From: Geopsychrobacter electrodiphilus DSM 16401 | Lineage (GTDB): Bacteria > Desulfobacterota > Desulfuromonadia > Desulfuromonadales > Geopsychrobacteraceae | Assembly: GCF_000384395.1 (NCBI RefSeq) | Contig: NZ_ARWE01000001.1 | Coordinates: 1,824,894 to 1,888,893, forward strand | Direction: 5' to 3' | Length of the DNA: 64,000 nt | Part shown: positions 45,100 to 54,449 of the stretch, one piece after another | Position numbering within the stretch: position 1 is the stretch's first letter | Layout of the letters: every line of letters starts with the position of its first letter | Position numbers and translations under genes: made by a program | Notes under the pieces: model-generated | The model's input: the letters and a program-made list of their open reading frames with translations, nothing else | Database searches by the model: none | Told to the model about the DNA's origin: nothing

Positions 45100-45572
45100 T
45101 CAGGACTTTGTGAAGTCGAGAACCACGCGTGACGCCACATTGACCTGTTCAAGTCGTTCCAAGACCTGGTTGATCGCCGAAAACGGTTGCAGCTCGATAT
45201 CGGCTTTGACTTTCCCTTCGGCCGCGAAGGCGCGCGATTCGGCCATGTCCTGACGCGGGCCGACAAGCAATACTCGCAATGACCACAGGCTGAGTAGAGC
45301 CAAGGCCCCCCGACACGATCGCCGATCTTCACGATCGTCACGCCCGCTCCCATGGCGACGACCGATCCGATACCCTCATGGCCAGAGATGAACGGAGGGG
45401 TCGGTTTCACCGGCCAGTCGCCATGCCAGGCATGGAGATCCGTGTGACATACGCCGAATGCCTCAGTCTTGACCAGGATTTGGCCCGGTCCGGGAGTCGG
45501 AACGTCCCATTCCTGAATTTCCAAAGGTTTTCCGAACGGTACAACCACTGCTGCTTTCATCTTGTCTTTCAT
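45100..45572 (-). pseudogene. Zinc alcohol dehydrogenase with internal deletion
   Basis: The first ~105 codons ([57 protein letters not shown]) are an AdhP-type zinc-dependent alcohol dehydrogenase with the catalytic Cys-His and two of the structural zinc cysteines. At about 45262 it jumps, in a different frame, to [20 protein letters not shown] and VASRVVLDF-stop, the enzyme's last ~50 residues. The whole NAD-binding Rossmann domain (about 180 residues by family length) is absent, so no active enzyme can result. Confidence 0.8.
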
Positions 45573-45600
45573 GGTTATTCCATTCCTTACCGCATGAGTT

Positions 45601-48004
45601 TCATGCCGTTTTTTCTGCGTCGGCATCGCCCCACCTCCAGTTTCGAATCTCCGGCAGGTCCTCGCCGTTTTTGCCAATGTAAAGCTTGTGTTCGACCAGC
45701 TTGTCCTTGAGTTGCTGCTTCAGGGCGAGCCCCTGATCGCCGGTCTGCGGCAGGCGGTCGATGCTGTCCATCACCAGGTGAAAACGATCCAGGTCGTTTA
45801 ATACTGTCATGTCGAACGGCGTGGTGATGGTGCCTTCTTCCTTGTAGCCGCGGACGTGGATGTTGTGATGGTTGGTGCGGCGATAGGTCAGTCGATGGAT
45901 CAACCAGGGGTAGGCGTGGAAGGCGAAGATCACCGGTTTGTCCTTGGTAAAGAGTGCATCGAACTCTACGTCGCTCAAGCCGTGTGGGTGTTCGCTTTGC
46001 GGTTGCAGTTTCATCAGGTCAACGACGTTGACCACCCGGATTTTCAGGTCAGGCAGATGCTCGCGCATGATAGAGACGGCGGCAAGGGCTTCCAGCGTCG
46101 GCACATCGCCGCAACAGGCCATGACCAGGTCTGGCGCGCCCCCCTGATCGTTGCTGGCCCACTGCCAGATCCCGATGCCCGCGGTGCAGTGCTTGACGGC
46201 GGCGTCCATCGTCAGCCACTGCGGCGCTTGATACTTGCCGGCGATCACGACGTTGACGTAGTGACGGCTGCGCTGGCAATGGTCCCAGACCGAGAGCAGG
46301 CAATTGGCATCCGGCGGCAGGTAAACCCTTACGACGGAAGCCTTCTTGTTCATAACATGGTCGATGAAGCCGGGATCTTGATGGGTGAAGCCGTTGTGCA
46401 TCTGTTGCCAGACGTGGGAGGCCAGCAGATAATTCAGCGAGGCGATTTTCCGCCGCCATGGCAGCTCCGCCGTGACCTTCAGCCACTTGGCGTGCTGGTT
46501 GAACATCGAATCGACGATGTGGATAAAGGCCTCGTAGCAGTTGAAGAGTCCGTGCCGGCCGGTGAGCAGGTAACCTTCGAGCCAGCCTTGGCACTGATGC
46601 TCGCTGAGCATCTCCATGACCCGACCATCCAGGGCGAGGAATTCGTCGTTGTCTTGCGTGCGTGCCTCCCACTGCCGGTTGGTGACCTCGAAAACGGCGT
46701 TCAAGCGATTAGAAAGCGTTTCGTCGGGGCCGAAGATTCTAAAATTACGTTGCTCCCGATTGAGCTTGGCCAGATCACGGAGGAACACGCCGAGTTCGTG
46801 GGTGTCGGCCGCCGTCACGGCCCCGGGTGACGGGACATTCACTGCATAGTCGCGAAAATCCGGCATGACCAGATCCCGCAGCAGCAGACCGCCATTCGCC
46901 TGGGGATTCGCGCCCATGCGCCGTTCGCCCTTGGGCGCGAGTTCGGCCAGCTCTAACTTTAACCGACCACGCGCGTCGAAGAGCTCCTCCGGCCGGTAAC
47001 TCTTGAGCCACTCTTCCAGGAGTGTAAGATGTTCGGGATGGCTGGCCGGGGCGGAGAGCGGCACCTGGTGGGCACGGAAGGTGCCTTCGATCTGCAGGCC
47101 ATCGACCACCTTTGGCGGTCCAGCCCTTGGGCGATTTGAGCACGATCAGCGGCCAGCGAGGACGCATGGTATTGCCGCTGACGCGGGCGGCGTGCTGGAT
47201 GCGCTGGATCTCTTCCACCGCCTTGTCGAGTGTCGCCGCCATGGCCTCGTGCATGAGCTCCGGGTCGTCCCCTTCGACGTAATACGGCGTCCAACCACAG
47301 CCGCGGAAGAACTGATCCAACTCTTGCGGCTCGATGCGCGCGAAAATTGTCGGATTGGCAATTTTGTAGCCGTTGAGATGCAGGATCGGTAATACCGCGC
47401 CGTCGCTGACCGGGTTCAGGAACTTGTTGGAATGCCAGGCGGTAGCTAGCGGCCCGGTTTCAGCTTCACCATCGCCGATAACGCAGGCGACGACCAGCTC
47501 GGGATTATCGAACACCGCGCCGAAGGAGTGGCTGAGCGAATAGCCGAGCTCGCCCCCTTCGTGGATCGAGCCCGGACATTCCGGCGAAGCGTGGCTGGGA
47601 ATGCCGCCGGGGAACGAGAACTGCTTGAAGAGCCTCTGAAGACCCGCCTCGTCCTGGCTGATCTCGGGATAGATCTCGCTGTAGGTCCCTTCGAGATAGG
47701 TATTGGCGATCACGGCCGGACCGCCGTGCCCGGGCCCGGAGACGTAAATCATGTCGAGATCGTATTTGTTGATGACCCGGTTCAGGTGCGCGTAGATGAA
47801 GTTCTGACCGGGAGTGGTGCCCCAGTGTCCCAGCAGCATGTGTTTCACATCCGCCAGCAACAGCGGTCGCTTGAGCAGCGGGTTGGCGAGTAGATAAATC
47901 TGGCCGACCGACAGATAATTGGCGGCGCGCCAGTAGGCGTCAATCTTGTGCAACAGTTCCGGTGTCAACGTCTTGGTCGTTTTAGTAGTCGTGTCTGCTT
48001 TCAC
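45601..48004 (-). pseudogene. xfp: Phosphoketolase gene with one frameshift
   Basis: Two frames together give a full-length (~800 aa) xylulose-5-phosphate/fructose-6-phosphate phosphoketolase. The N-terminal part starts at GTG 48004 (AAGGAA upstream) and shows the thiamine-diphosphate motifs [23 protein letters not shown] and [13 protein letters not shown]; it breaks at LKSPKGWT near 47116. The rest follows as [20 protein letters not shown] to the stop at 45601. About two bases (one glycine codon reduced to a single G) are missing at the junction. The enzyme would split sugar phosphates with phosphate to acetyl phosphate. Apart from the frameshift all motifs look preserved, so either a very recent mutation or a sequence error. 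Confidence 0.85.
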
Positions 48005-48119
48005 GCGTATGTTCCTTTTCAGTTGTGAGAAGCAAAACGTGGCAGGCTGTTTCCACGATCATTCACTCCTCGTCTGTCCGAAGCTGGTTTGGTTATTCTT
48101 ATGCCTGCAGTCGTTTGTT

Positions 48120-49388
48120 TCACGGTTTGACCTCGTTAGCATGGCCCGGATCCTCCGGATATATTTTTTCAACCAGTCGCCCAAGGGTCATCCCCTGGAT
48201 ACCGATGGAGAAGACCACGACCATATAGGTCATGATCACTATCGTGGGTCTCTCCGGCACCGCAGGCAGTGACAGGGCCAGTGCCACCGAAATCCCCCCG
48301 CGCAATCCGCCCCAGGTGAGAATTCTGATTGTCCCCTTGCTGAACGATCCGAATCTCCTCATGAGTAAGACAGCGCCGCCAACGCTCGCCCAACGGGAAA
48401 ACAGGGAAATCAGGATCGCCAGCAGACCGGCTACGAACAAAGCTGCGGTAAAGGGCATGATCAACATTTCCAGTCCGATCAGCATGAAGAGCAGGGCGTT
48501 GAGAATTTCATCTACCAGCTCCCAGAAGTCGTCGAGGTGTTCCCTGGTCGTGTCTGACATGGCGAATGTGCGCCCGTGGTTGCCAATCAATAGACCGGCC
48601 ACCACAATGGCGATGGGGCCGGAGGTGTGAATCCGGTCCGCCAGGGCATAGCCGCCCATAACCAGCGCCAGGGTGATGATCACCTCCACCTGGTAGTTGT
48701 TGACCCTTTTGAGCATCTGGTAGGCCAGCAGGCCGATCACCAACCCCAGCGCGGCTCCGCCCACCGCTTCCTTCAAAAATAGCAGTGCCACCGTGTCCAG
48801 GGTGATTTCGTGCCCCCCTAGCGCCAGCTCCAGGATGATCAAAAAAACCACCACGCCGATGCCGTCATTGAAGAGGGCCTCCCCGGCGATCTTGGTCTCA
48901 AGGTTTTTGGGAACGCCGGCGGTCTTGAGAATGCCGATGACCGCCACCGGATCGGTGGGTGAAATCAAGGCCCCGAAGAGCAGGCAGTAAATGAACGAAG
49001 CGGGGATTGAGAGCCAACCCAGCACCAGCCAGGTCAACCCACCGACAATGAACGTTGAGGCAAGGACCCCAGCGGTAGACAGGATGGTGATAGTCCACTT
49101 CTGGCGGGTCAGGTCCTTAAACCTGATCTGCAGCGCTCCGGCGAAAAGCAGGAACGACAACATGCCATGCAGCAGCGCCTGATTGAAGTCGATCGCGTGC
49201 AAAATTCGGGCAATTTCGGACTGTCCGATATCGATGCCGATCCAGCCCAGGCAAATAATCCCCAGCGAAACCACCAGGGCGATAAACATCACGCCAATCG
49301 TGGTCGGCATACGCAGCACGCGATAGTTTATAAAGCTGAACAGCGCCGTCAGCACCATCAACATGGCGGTAATTTCGAATATCTTCAT
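48120..49388 (-). CDS. Na+/H+ (cation:proton) antiporter, CPA1/NhaP type
   Basis: 422 aa with 11-12 hydrophobic segments. Family motifs: [16 protein letters not shown] (about 135-150), the ND motif [16 protein letters not shown] (about 165-180), where the aspartate binds the ion, and [14 protein letters not shown]. It swaps Na+ or K+ for protons. There is no long cytoplasmic C-terminal tail. It leads the minus-strand island and ends 115 bp before the phosphoketolase; pH or salt stress fits the other island genes. Confidence 0.88.
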   Translation of the reverse strand: MKIFEITAMLMVLTALFSFINYRVLRMPTTIGVMFIALVVSLGIICLGWIGIDIGQSEIARILHAIDFNQALLHGMLSFLLFAGALQIRFKDLTRQKWTITILSTAGVLASTFIVGGLTWLVLGWLSIPASFIYCLLFGALISPTDPVAVIGILKTAGVPKNLETKIAGEALFNDGIGVVVFLIILELALGGHEITLDTVALLFLKEAVGGAALGLVIGLLAYQMLKRVNNYQVEVIITLALVMGGYALADRIHTSGPIAIVVAGLLIGNHGRTFAMSDTTREHLDDFWELVDEILNALLFMLIGLEMLIMPFTAALFVAGLLAILISLFSRWASVGGAVLLMRRFGSFSKGTIRILTWGGLRGGISVALALSLPAVPERPTIVIMTYMVVVFSIGIQGMTLGRLVEKIYPEDPGHANEVKP

Positions 49389-49494
49389 GCTTTACTCAAC
49401 AGGGTCAGGGCGCCCCGGAGCAACCAGTGGCTGTAACGGATTCGTCGAGTGCCACGATTGCCCCAGATTATTGATATCTAGAAGGCTGAACGGT

Positions 49495-49785
49495 TCAGCC
49501 GGTTTTTCCGGTAAGCGTTTTCACGAATCCCTTGACCTCGCTCCAGATCTGTTCCGCTCCGACCTTCATATCTTCCCAGTCATCCTCACTGGCCATCGCT
49601 ATTCCCCGCAGCTTTTCCGCCGCCTGATCCCGCTTCAGCTGCAAGGTTGCTGCGGCTTTGGAATATTCATTCTTAGCCTCGGCAGTAGCTTTTGACGCCT
49701 GATCCTTGAGCCGTTCGATATGAACATCCCATTCGACCATCTGTGCCGAGAGCTTTTCAACGTACTGTGTGCGTTGATCCTTCAT
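49495..49785 (-). CDS. Small coiled-coil stress-type protein
   Basis: 96 aa from ATG at 49785 with GGAG six bases upstream. Almost wholly helical and charged (YVEKLSAQMVEWDVHIERLK, then AEAKNEYSKAAATLQLKRDQ), ending with DDWEDMKVGAEQIW and a TGKTG tail. This matches short coiled-coil proteins found in stress islands (sll1863-like). No signal peptide or enzyme motif; function unknown. Confidence 0.7.
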   Translation of the reverse strand: MKDQRTQYVEKLSAQMVEWDVHIERLKDQASKATAEAKNEYSKAAATLQLKRDQAAEKLRGIAMASEDDWEDMKVGAEQIWSEVKGFVKTLTGKTG

Positions 49786-49942
49786 GGCAAACTCCGATCT
49801 AGTGACTCCAGAGTGAAAGAAGTTTCTCTCTTGTCTGTCAAGGGTACCACAGTATCCCGGGTCGTCAGGTTGGTCGGACAGTACACAGGGGCAAGCTTGG
49901 TTAATATACTGGTAAATTCCCCAATGGAATGGGGGAGGGCAG

Positions 49943-49979
49943 ACGGGAGGCGATTCATTGTGGAAAGAATGCCTCCCGT
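49943..49979. terminator. Strong hairpin between two minus-strand genes
   Basis: ACGGGAGGC and GCCTCCCGT pair perfectly; inside, ATTC/GAAT extends the stem. It lies 74 bp beyond the stop of the aldehyde dehydrogenase gene. Neither strand has a long T-run (only TTTAT on the plus side), so it may be a weak terminator or an mRNA-end stabiliser. Confidence 0.4.
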
Positions 49980-50053
49980 TTATAGAAGAGATGATCAGGT
50001 TGACAGCTAAGCGCAAGGCCCAGGTGTAATACGGCAAAATTTCAGGGTTGAGG

Positions 50054-51472
50054 TCAGATCTGCAGCGCCTTGAACGTGAGAAACTCCTCCAGACCGAAAC
50101 GCCCGAACTCGCGCCCGTAGCCCGACTGTTTGAAACCGCCAAAGGGGGCGAGCAGGTTAAAACGGCCACCGTTGATATCGACCTGGCCGGTGCGGATGCG
50201 CCGCGCGACGCGCAGGGCGCGCGGTTGATCGGCGGACCAGACCGCGCCGGCCAGCCCGTAGTCTGAGTCGTTGGCGATACGGATCGCCTCTTCCTCGTCG
50301 CGATAGGTGATGATCGACAACACCGGGCCGAAGATCTCCTCGCGGGCGATGGTCGCCTGCGGATCGACCCGGCCGAACAGGGTCGGCTGCACGTAATAGC
50401 CGTGATCGAGACCAGCGGGAGGTTCCGCGCCGCCGAGCAGCAGTTCGGCGCCTTCAGCGATCCCCTTGCGGATATATCCGCGAACCCGCTCGCGCTGCGT
50501 CGCAGAGATGAGAGGGCCGAGTTTGGCTTCGCCGGCAAAGGGGTCACCGACGCTGAAACTGCGTGCGACCTCCACCGCCAGCTGCGCAGCTTCTTCGTAA
50601 CGCTCTACCGGCACCAGCATGCGGGTCAGGGCGCTGCAGGTCTGGCCCGAGTTGAGGAAGCAGCCGTTGATCGTGGCCTTGACTGCGGTCGGCAGGTCGG
50701 CGTCGTCAAGGACCAGCGCGGCCGACTTTCCGCCCAGTTCAAGGGCGACACGCTTGACCGTCTGCGCCGCCAGTTCAGCCACCCGTTTACCGGCGCGGGT
50801 CGAGCCGGTGAAGGAGAGCATGTCGACCTGCGGGTGGGATGCCAGAGCTTCACCGACCGGCACCCCGTAGCCGCTGACCAGGTTGAAGACCCCGGCCGGC
50901 AGCCCGACCGCGTCGATGACCTCGGCCAGCATAAAGGCGTTGAGCGGCGCGATTTCGCTCGGCTTGAGCACCAGCGTGCACCCGGCCGCCAGCGCCGGAG
51001 CCAGCTTGGCGACGATCTGGTGCAGCGGGTAGTTCCAGGGTGTGATACAGCCGACCACCCCGACCGGCTCGCGGATCACCAGCGAATTGCCGACCTCTTC
51101 TTCAAAGGGGTAGTCACCGAGCAAATCAGCGGTGCTCTGCAGGACCGCCGTCGGCAGTCCGACCTGGATACGCCGACAGAGCTTCAACGGCATGCCGACC
51201 TCCGCACAAATGGTCAGGGCGATCTCCTCGGACCGTTCCGCCAGCGCCTGGGAAAGCTTTTTCAGCCAGAGGACGCGGTCAGCAACCGGGGTCGCCGCCC
51301 AGTCGGCGAAGGCACCGCGCGCTGCCGCGACGGCGACGGCCATATCGGTGCTGGTCCCAGCGGGGATACTCCCGATCACCTGCTCGGTCGAGGCGCTGAT
51401 AACCTCGATTGTCTCCCTCGAGGCTGGAGCGACCCAGCGACCGTCGATATACAGCTTGTCGTAGCTTTGCAT
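50054..51472 (-). CDS. NAD(P)-dependent aldehyde dehydrogenase
   Basis: 472 aa, standard length. Motifs: [21 protein letters not shown] (from about 145), the cofactor-site [11 protein letters not shown] (about 222-232), catalytic glutamate in [10 protein letters not shown] (about 246) and catalytic cysteine in [12 protein letters not shown] (about 280), plus [10 protein letters not shown] (about 378). It oxidises an aldehyde to the acid; the closest general type is the broad-range betaine/aliphatic aldehyde dehydrogenase group. AAGGAG precedes the ATG. Stands alone downstream of a desaturase gene. Confidence 0.9.
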   Translation of the reverse strand: MQSYDKLYIDGRWVAPASRETIEVISASTEQVIGSIPAGTSTDMAVAVAAARGAFADWAATPVADRVLWLKKLSQALAERSEEIALTICAEVGMPLKLCRRIQVGLPTAVLQSTADLLGDYPFEEEVGNSLVIREPVGVVGCITPWNYPLHQIVAKLAPALAAGCTLVLKPSEIAPLNAFMLAEVIDAVGLPAGVFNLVSGYGVPVGEALASHPQVDMLSFTGSTRAGKRVAELAAQTVKRVALELGGKSAALVLDDADLPTAVKATINGCFLNSGQTCSALTRMLVPVERYEEAAQLAVEVARSFSVGDPFAGEAKLGPLISATQRERVRGYIRKGIAEGAELLLGGAEPPAGLDHGYYVQPTLFGRVDPQATIAREEIFGPVLSIITYRDEEEAIRIANDSDYGLAGAVWSADQPRALRVARRIRTGQVDINGGRFNLLAPFGGFKQSGYGREFGRFGLEEFLTFKALQI

Positions 51473-51535
51473 GACAACTCCTTATCGCTTGAAAAAATTA
51501 GCCTGGTATTCAGCTGCTTCTGGCTGCCGCGGATT

Positions 51536-52558
51536 CTACCGATTTTTCAATGCCCGGAAACTGACCAGTTTCCGCTGATCTTCATCATACAGGTTCAGTT
51601 GCAGGGATTTGAGGCTCTGCCGCAGGCTGAGCGGTTTGACGGTTTGCAGCTCCGGAATCCCTTCGTGGCACTCCTGCAGGCGGTAGTTCGGAATACCGGG
51701 TCGCATGTGATGGACATGATGAAAACCGATGTTGCCCGTGATCCACTGCAGTAACTTCGGCAGTTGATAATACGAAGCTCCCGACATGACGACCTGCCAG
51801 GGATCCCATTGGTCATGCCGTGCCCAGTAGACCCCTTCGAACTGATGCTGGACATAAAACAGCCAGACGCCGAGCATCGCCGCTATCATCAGCACCGGTA
51901 ACTGGACCAGCAGATAGGTGCGGAACCCGATGGTCAGGCTGGCGATCAGGATGATGGTTGCGAGCGCGAGGTTGGTGACAATCACACTGATAACATCCAT
52001 TTTTTTCGCCTCCGGCGACGGATAACGGTTGCGCAGCAGGAAGTAATAGAGTGGGCCGACCCCAAGCAAAATAAGCGGATGCCGGTACAGTCGGTAGCCT
52101 AGTCTCTGTCGCGGGGACGCCGCCAGGTACTCCTCCATGGTCATGGTATCAATGTCTCCGATGCCGCGCCGGTCCAGATCTCCGGCGGTGATGTGGTGTC
52201 CGGCGTGACTGCGCCGCCAGTCGTGAAACGCCGTGAAGGTCAGGATGCCGCAAAGGTAACCCAGGTTCCGGTTCCAGCGGGGCGAAGGGAGCAGAGAGCC
52301 ATGGGTACAATCATGGAATAAGATAAAAATTCGGATCAACAAGCCCGCCGCGACGACGCCCAGGCCAAAAGTGATGGCGTAGGAGTAACCCTGGCGGATG
52401 CTCAGGACCATCAGCGCCAGCAGAAGCAGGTAGGGGATGAGGGTGGTGAAAAGTTGCCGCAAGGCCAAACGGATATCGCGCTGGAGATACGGCGCGGTGG
52501 CTTTGTACCACTCCGGTTTGTCCCCTTTGGCCAGGATAATAACGGGATTGAAAGGCAT
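51536..52558 (-). CDS. Membrane fatty-acid desaturase
   Basis: 340 aa with four to five hydrophobic segments and the three histidine boxes of di-iron desaturases: HDCTHGS (about 88-94), HAGHH (about 118-122) and HHVHH (about 277-281). It would insert a double bond into an acyl chain using O2, which implies that the organism meets oxygen or carries the gene for occasional aerobic life. The acyl position cannot be told. The stop lies 63 bp before the aldehyde dehydrogenase start; the pair could share a transcript. Confidence 0.88.
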   Translation of the reverse strand: MPFNPVIILAKGDKPEWYKATAPYLQRDIRLALRQLFTTLIPYLLLLALMVLSIRQGYSYAITFGLGVVAAGLLIRIFILFHDCTHGSLLPSPRWNRNLGYLCGILTFTAFHDWRRSHAGHHITAGDLDRRGIGDIDTMTMEEYLAASPRQRLGYRLYRHPLILLGVGPLYYFLLRNRYPSPEAKKMDVISVIVTNLALATIILIASLTIGFRTYLLVQLPVLMIAAMLGVWLFYVQHQFEGVYWARHDQWDPWQVVMSGASYYQLPKLLQWITGNIGFHHVHHMRPGIPNYRLQECHEGIPELQTVKPLSLRQSLKSLQLNLYDEDQRKLVSFRALKNR

Positions 52559-52772
52559 AAGGAGCCCCTTCGGTCACACGACAATGGTTAGTTTATGATC
52601 CATCATCCAGGGAATATTACCCGGGAAATGATATATAAATTTATCCCGGGTCGAGCTGCAAGTCAAAGACGCCGGGGAACATTGAGGGCATGACAGGCTG
52701 AGTATTGGGTCTGATGGATAAGTATCTGGTGCGGATAATCAAAATAATCGGAGAGGGTGATAAACGATCGGA

Positions 52773-52810
52773 ACGACACAAGGCGGCCCGGTGGGGTCGC
52801 CCTGTGTCGT
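52773..52810 (-). terminator. Rho-independent terminator of the DUF4382 gene
   Basis: ACGACACA-A-GGCG pairs with CGCC-C-TGTGTCGT around a GC-rich loop. It starts 19 bp after the stop of the minus-strand DUF4382 gene; on that strand the stem is followed by TTCCGATCGTTT, a modest T-rich tail. Confidence 0.6.
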
Positions 52811-52828
52811 TCTGTTGCCGTATTGCTG

Positions 52829-53986
52829 CTAAATTGAGATGTTGAGTACCATGGCTCCAGCTGAGGTAATGGTCACATCGGCCGTCTGGGTAACACCGTT
52901 GAGGGTTGAGGTTACAACCTGGTAATCTCCTGCCGGCAGGTCCAGCGTATACGCACCGCCATTGCCGATATTGACAGATTTTACGCTGATTGTCGTCGCC
53001 GTTAACTCATCGACGCAGGTGATCGTCTGGCGGAAATCGATAGTGGCGTATTGATCTGCGCTGGCATTGGCAATAGTCAGGGTTCCGGAAATGTTCCCCG
53101 ACGGCGTAGTCGGCGCAGTGAGAGTGAAGTCGACCATGATTGGGTTGCCTGCCTGCAAGGTGACGGCGGTGCAGGCCGGGAGATAACCGGTTTGGGATGT
53201 CACCAGGTTGTAGTCCCCAGCTTCAAGACGCAGGGCGTATTCACCGTTATCGTCGGTCAGTGTTCCCGCATCGATCACCACCTGATCTTTAGCATCGAGG
53301 GCCGCAGGGGCCGTGACCTGAGCGGTCACCAGGGCACCGCTTTGCAGGGCGTTGCCTGCGTCGGTTATCGTTCCAAACGCTGATGCATAGTAGGCCGAAT
53401 TAAGAACCTTAATCGTCGGTTTGAGCAGGTATTGTCCGCTCGACCCAGCCTTGACCACGGAGCGCATGGCGTCGAAATCGAGGAGCAGTTCGGTGGTCTG
53501 ATTTTCGTTGATGTCAAAACCATTGACGATTTTCAGTCCGCTGTTCGAACCGCTGGGGACCTTCATGTCATGAACCGCGCCGGTCTGGTCGATGGCGTAG
53601 TTGGCATACGGATGCTGCATGCCGAACATGTTTATGCCGATTTCCGGTGTGTTCCCGATAATCAGGCGCATCTGCGTATAGTGCCCGGTCGCCAGTGAGG
53701 AGACACCGAGGGGCGTGCTGACGCCATTTACGAGGTCCAGCAAATTATAGGTCTTGTCGGGAGTGGCTACCGTCTCCCAGGTGTCGTCTCCGTCGTGGTG
53801 GACCTCGACGCTGGTGATGGTGACGTAGACCGCCTGAAATTCATCGGTGGTGCTGTCGGTGAGGGCGGTTGACAGGGTCCCATGGCTGGTCCCTGAACTG
53901 TTGCCGCCGCCGCAGGCCGTCAATAAAAACGCCGCAGAAAGGCAAAGCAGAGCAATCTTGAGGTTACGCATAACTTTCAGTTTCAT
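52829..53986 (-). CDS. DUF4382 lipoprotein with carboxypeptidase-regulatory-like domain
   Basis: 385 aa from ATG at 53986 (AAGGAG upstream). The signal peptide ends in LLTAC, a lipobox. Residues about 35-185 form DUF4382 (LSTALTDSTTDEFQAVYVTI, then a LVNGVSTPLGVSSLATGHYTQMRLI-like core). Residues about 200-290 look like a carboxypeptidase-regulatory-type beta sandwich (DDNGEYALRLEAGDYNL), and a related sandwich follows at the C-terminus (GGAYTLDLPAGDYQV). An outer surface or periplasmic lipoprotein; function unknown. Such genes are frequent in Geobacter-like bacteria. Confidence 0.82.
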   Translation of the reverse strand: MKLKVMRNLKIALLCLSAAFLLTACGGGNSSGTSHGTLSTALTDSTTDEFQAVYVTITSVEVHHDGDDTWETVATPDKTYNLLDLVNGVSTPLGVSSLATGHYTQMRLIIGNTPEIGINMFGMQHPYANYAIDQTGAVHDMKVPSGSNSGLKIVNGFDINENQTTELLLDFDAMRSVVKAGSSGQYLLKPTIKVLNSAYYASAFGTITDAGNALQSGALVTAQVTAPAALDAKDQVVIDAGTLTDDNGEYALRLEAGDYNLVTSQTGYLPACTAVTLQAGNPIMVDFTLTAPTTPSGNISGTLTIANASADQYATIDFRQTITCVDELTATTISVKSVNIGNGGAYTLDLPAGDYQVVTSTLNGVTQTADVTITSAGAMVLNISI

Positions 53987-54031
53987 GGACAGTCTCCTTT
54001 GAAGAGGTACTCCGTATCGCCCAACGGGCAT

Positions 54032-54449
54032 GAAAATAGTCTATCTCAAACATTCGGCAGTTTCATCCCGGCACTCATTCCTCCGGTTACATAGGTCATC
54101 ATCTGATTCATAGCGAGCTCTTTTTGGCGTGAATTGGATCAACGTTGGTAATTTGGTTCACAGGACTTTTATATTTACCCTTTTTACAAGGTCCGTGCCA
54201 GATGAGGTGCCAGGGGTTGGACAGAACCTAAGTGGCTTATTTTTATGGATGAAATTAAAGATAAAAAGGCAGTGTGGGAATCAAATAGGGTCGGGTTGGC
54301 TCATCATATGTGACGGAACCATTTAATGTGACGGGCCGGAATGGTATTTTTGCTGGTGACTTGTATGCCCTGAGTGGAGCTGAGCTCGGGTTGCTGCCGG
54401 AAAAACACCGCCAACCTGGGTGGAGTGATCCTTGGGCTGAATCGCTCGC
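54032..54449. other. Intergenic, no gene seen
   Basis: About 420 bp, AT-rich in the middle. No frame looks coding and no strong hairpin is seen. It separates the divergent ends: the DUF4382 promoter lies at its left side, and the CocE gene ends at its right. Confidence 0.3.

Noticed and set aside
45856-46830. Long plus-strand frame opposite phosphoketolase
   Set aside because: Shadow of the conserved minus-strand coding sequence.
49786-50547. Upstream extension of the small coiled-coil gene (in frame to 50547)
   Set aside because: The extension runs through the aldehyde dehydrogenase gene antisense frame; GGAG before ATG 49785 sets the start.
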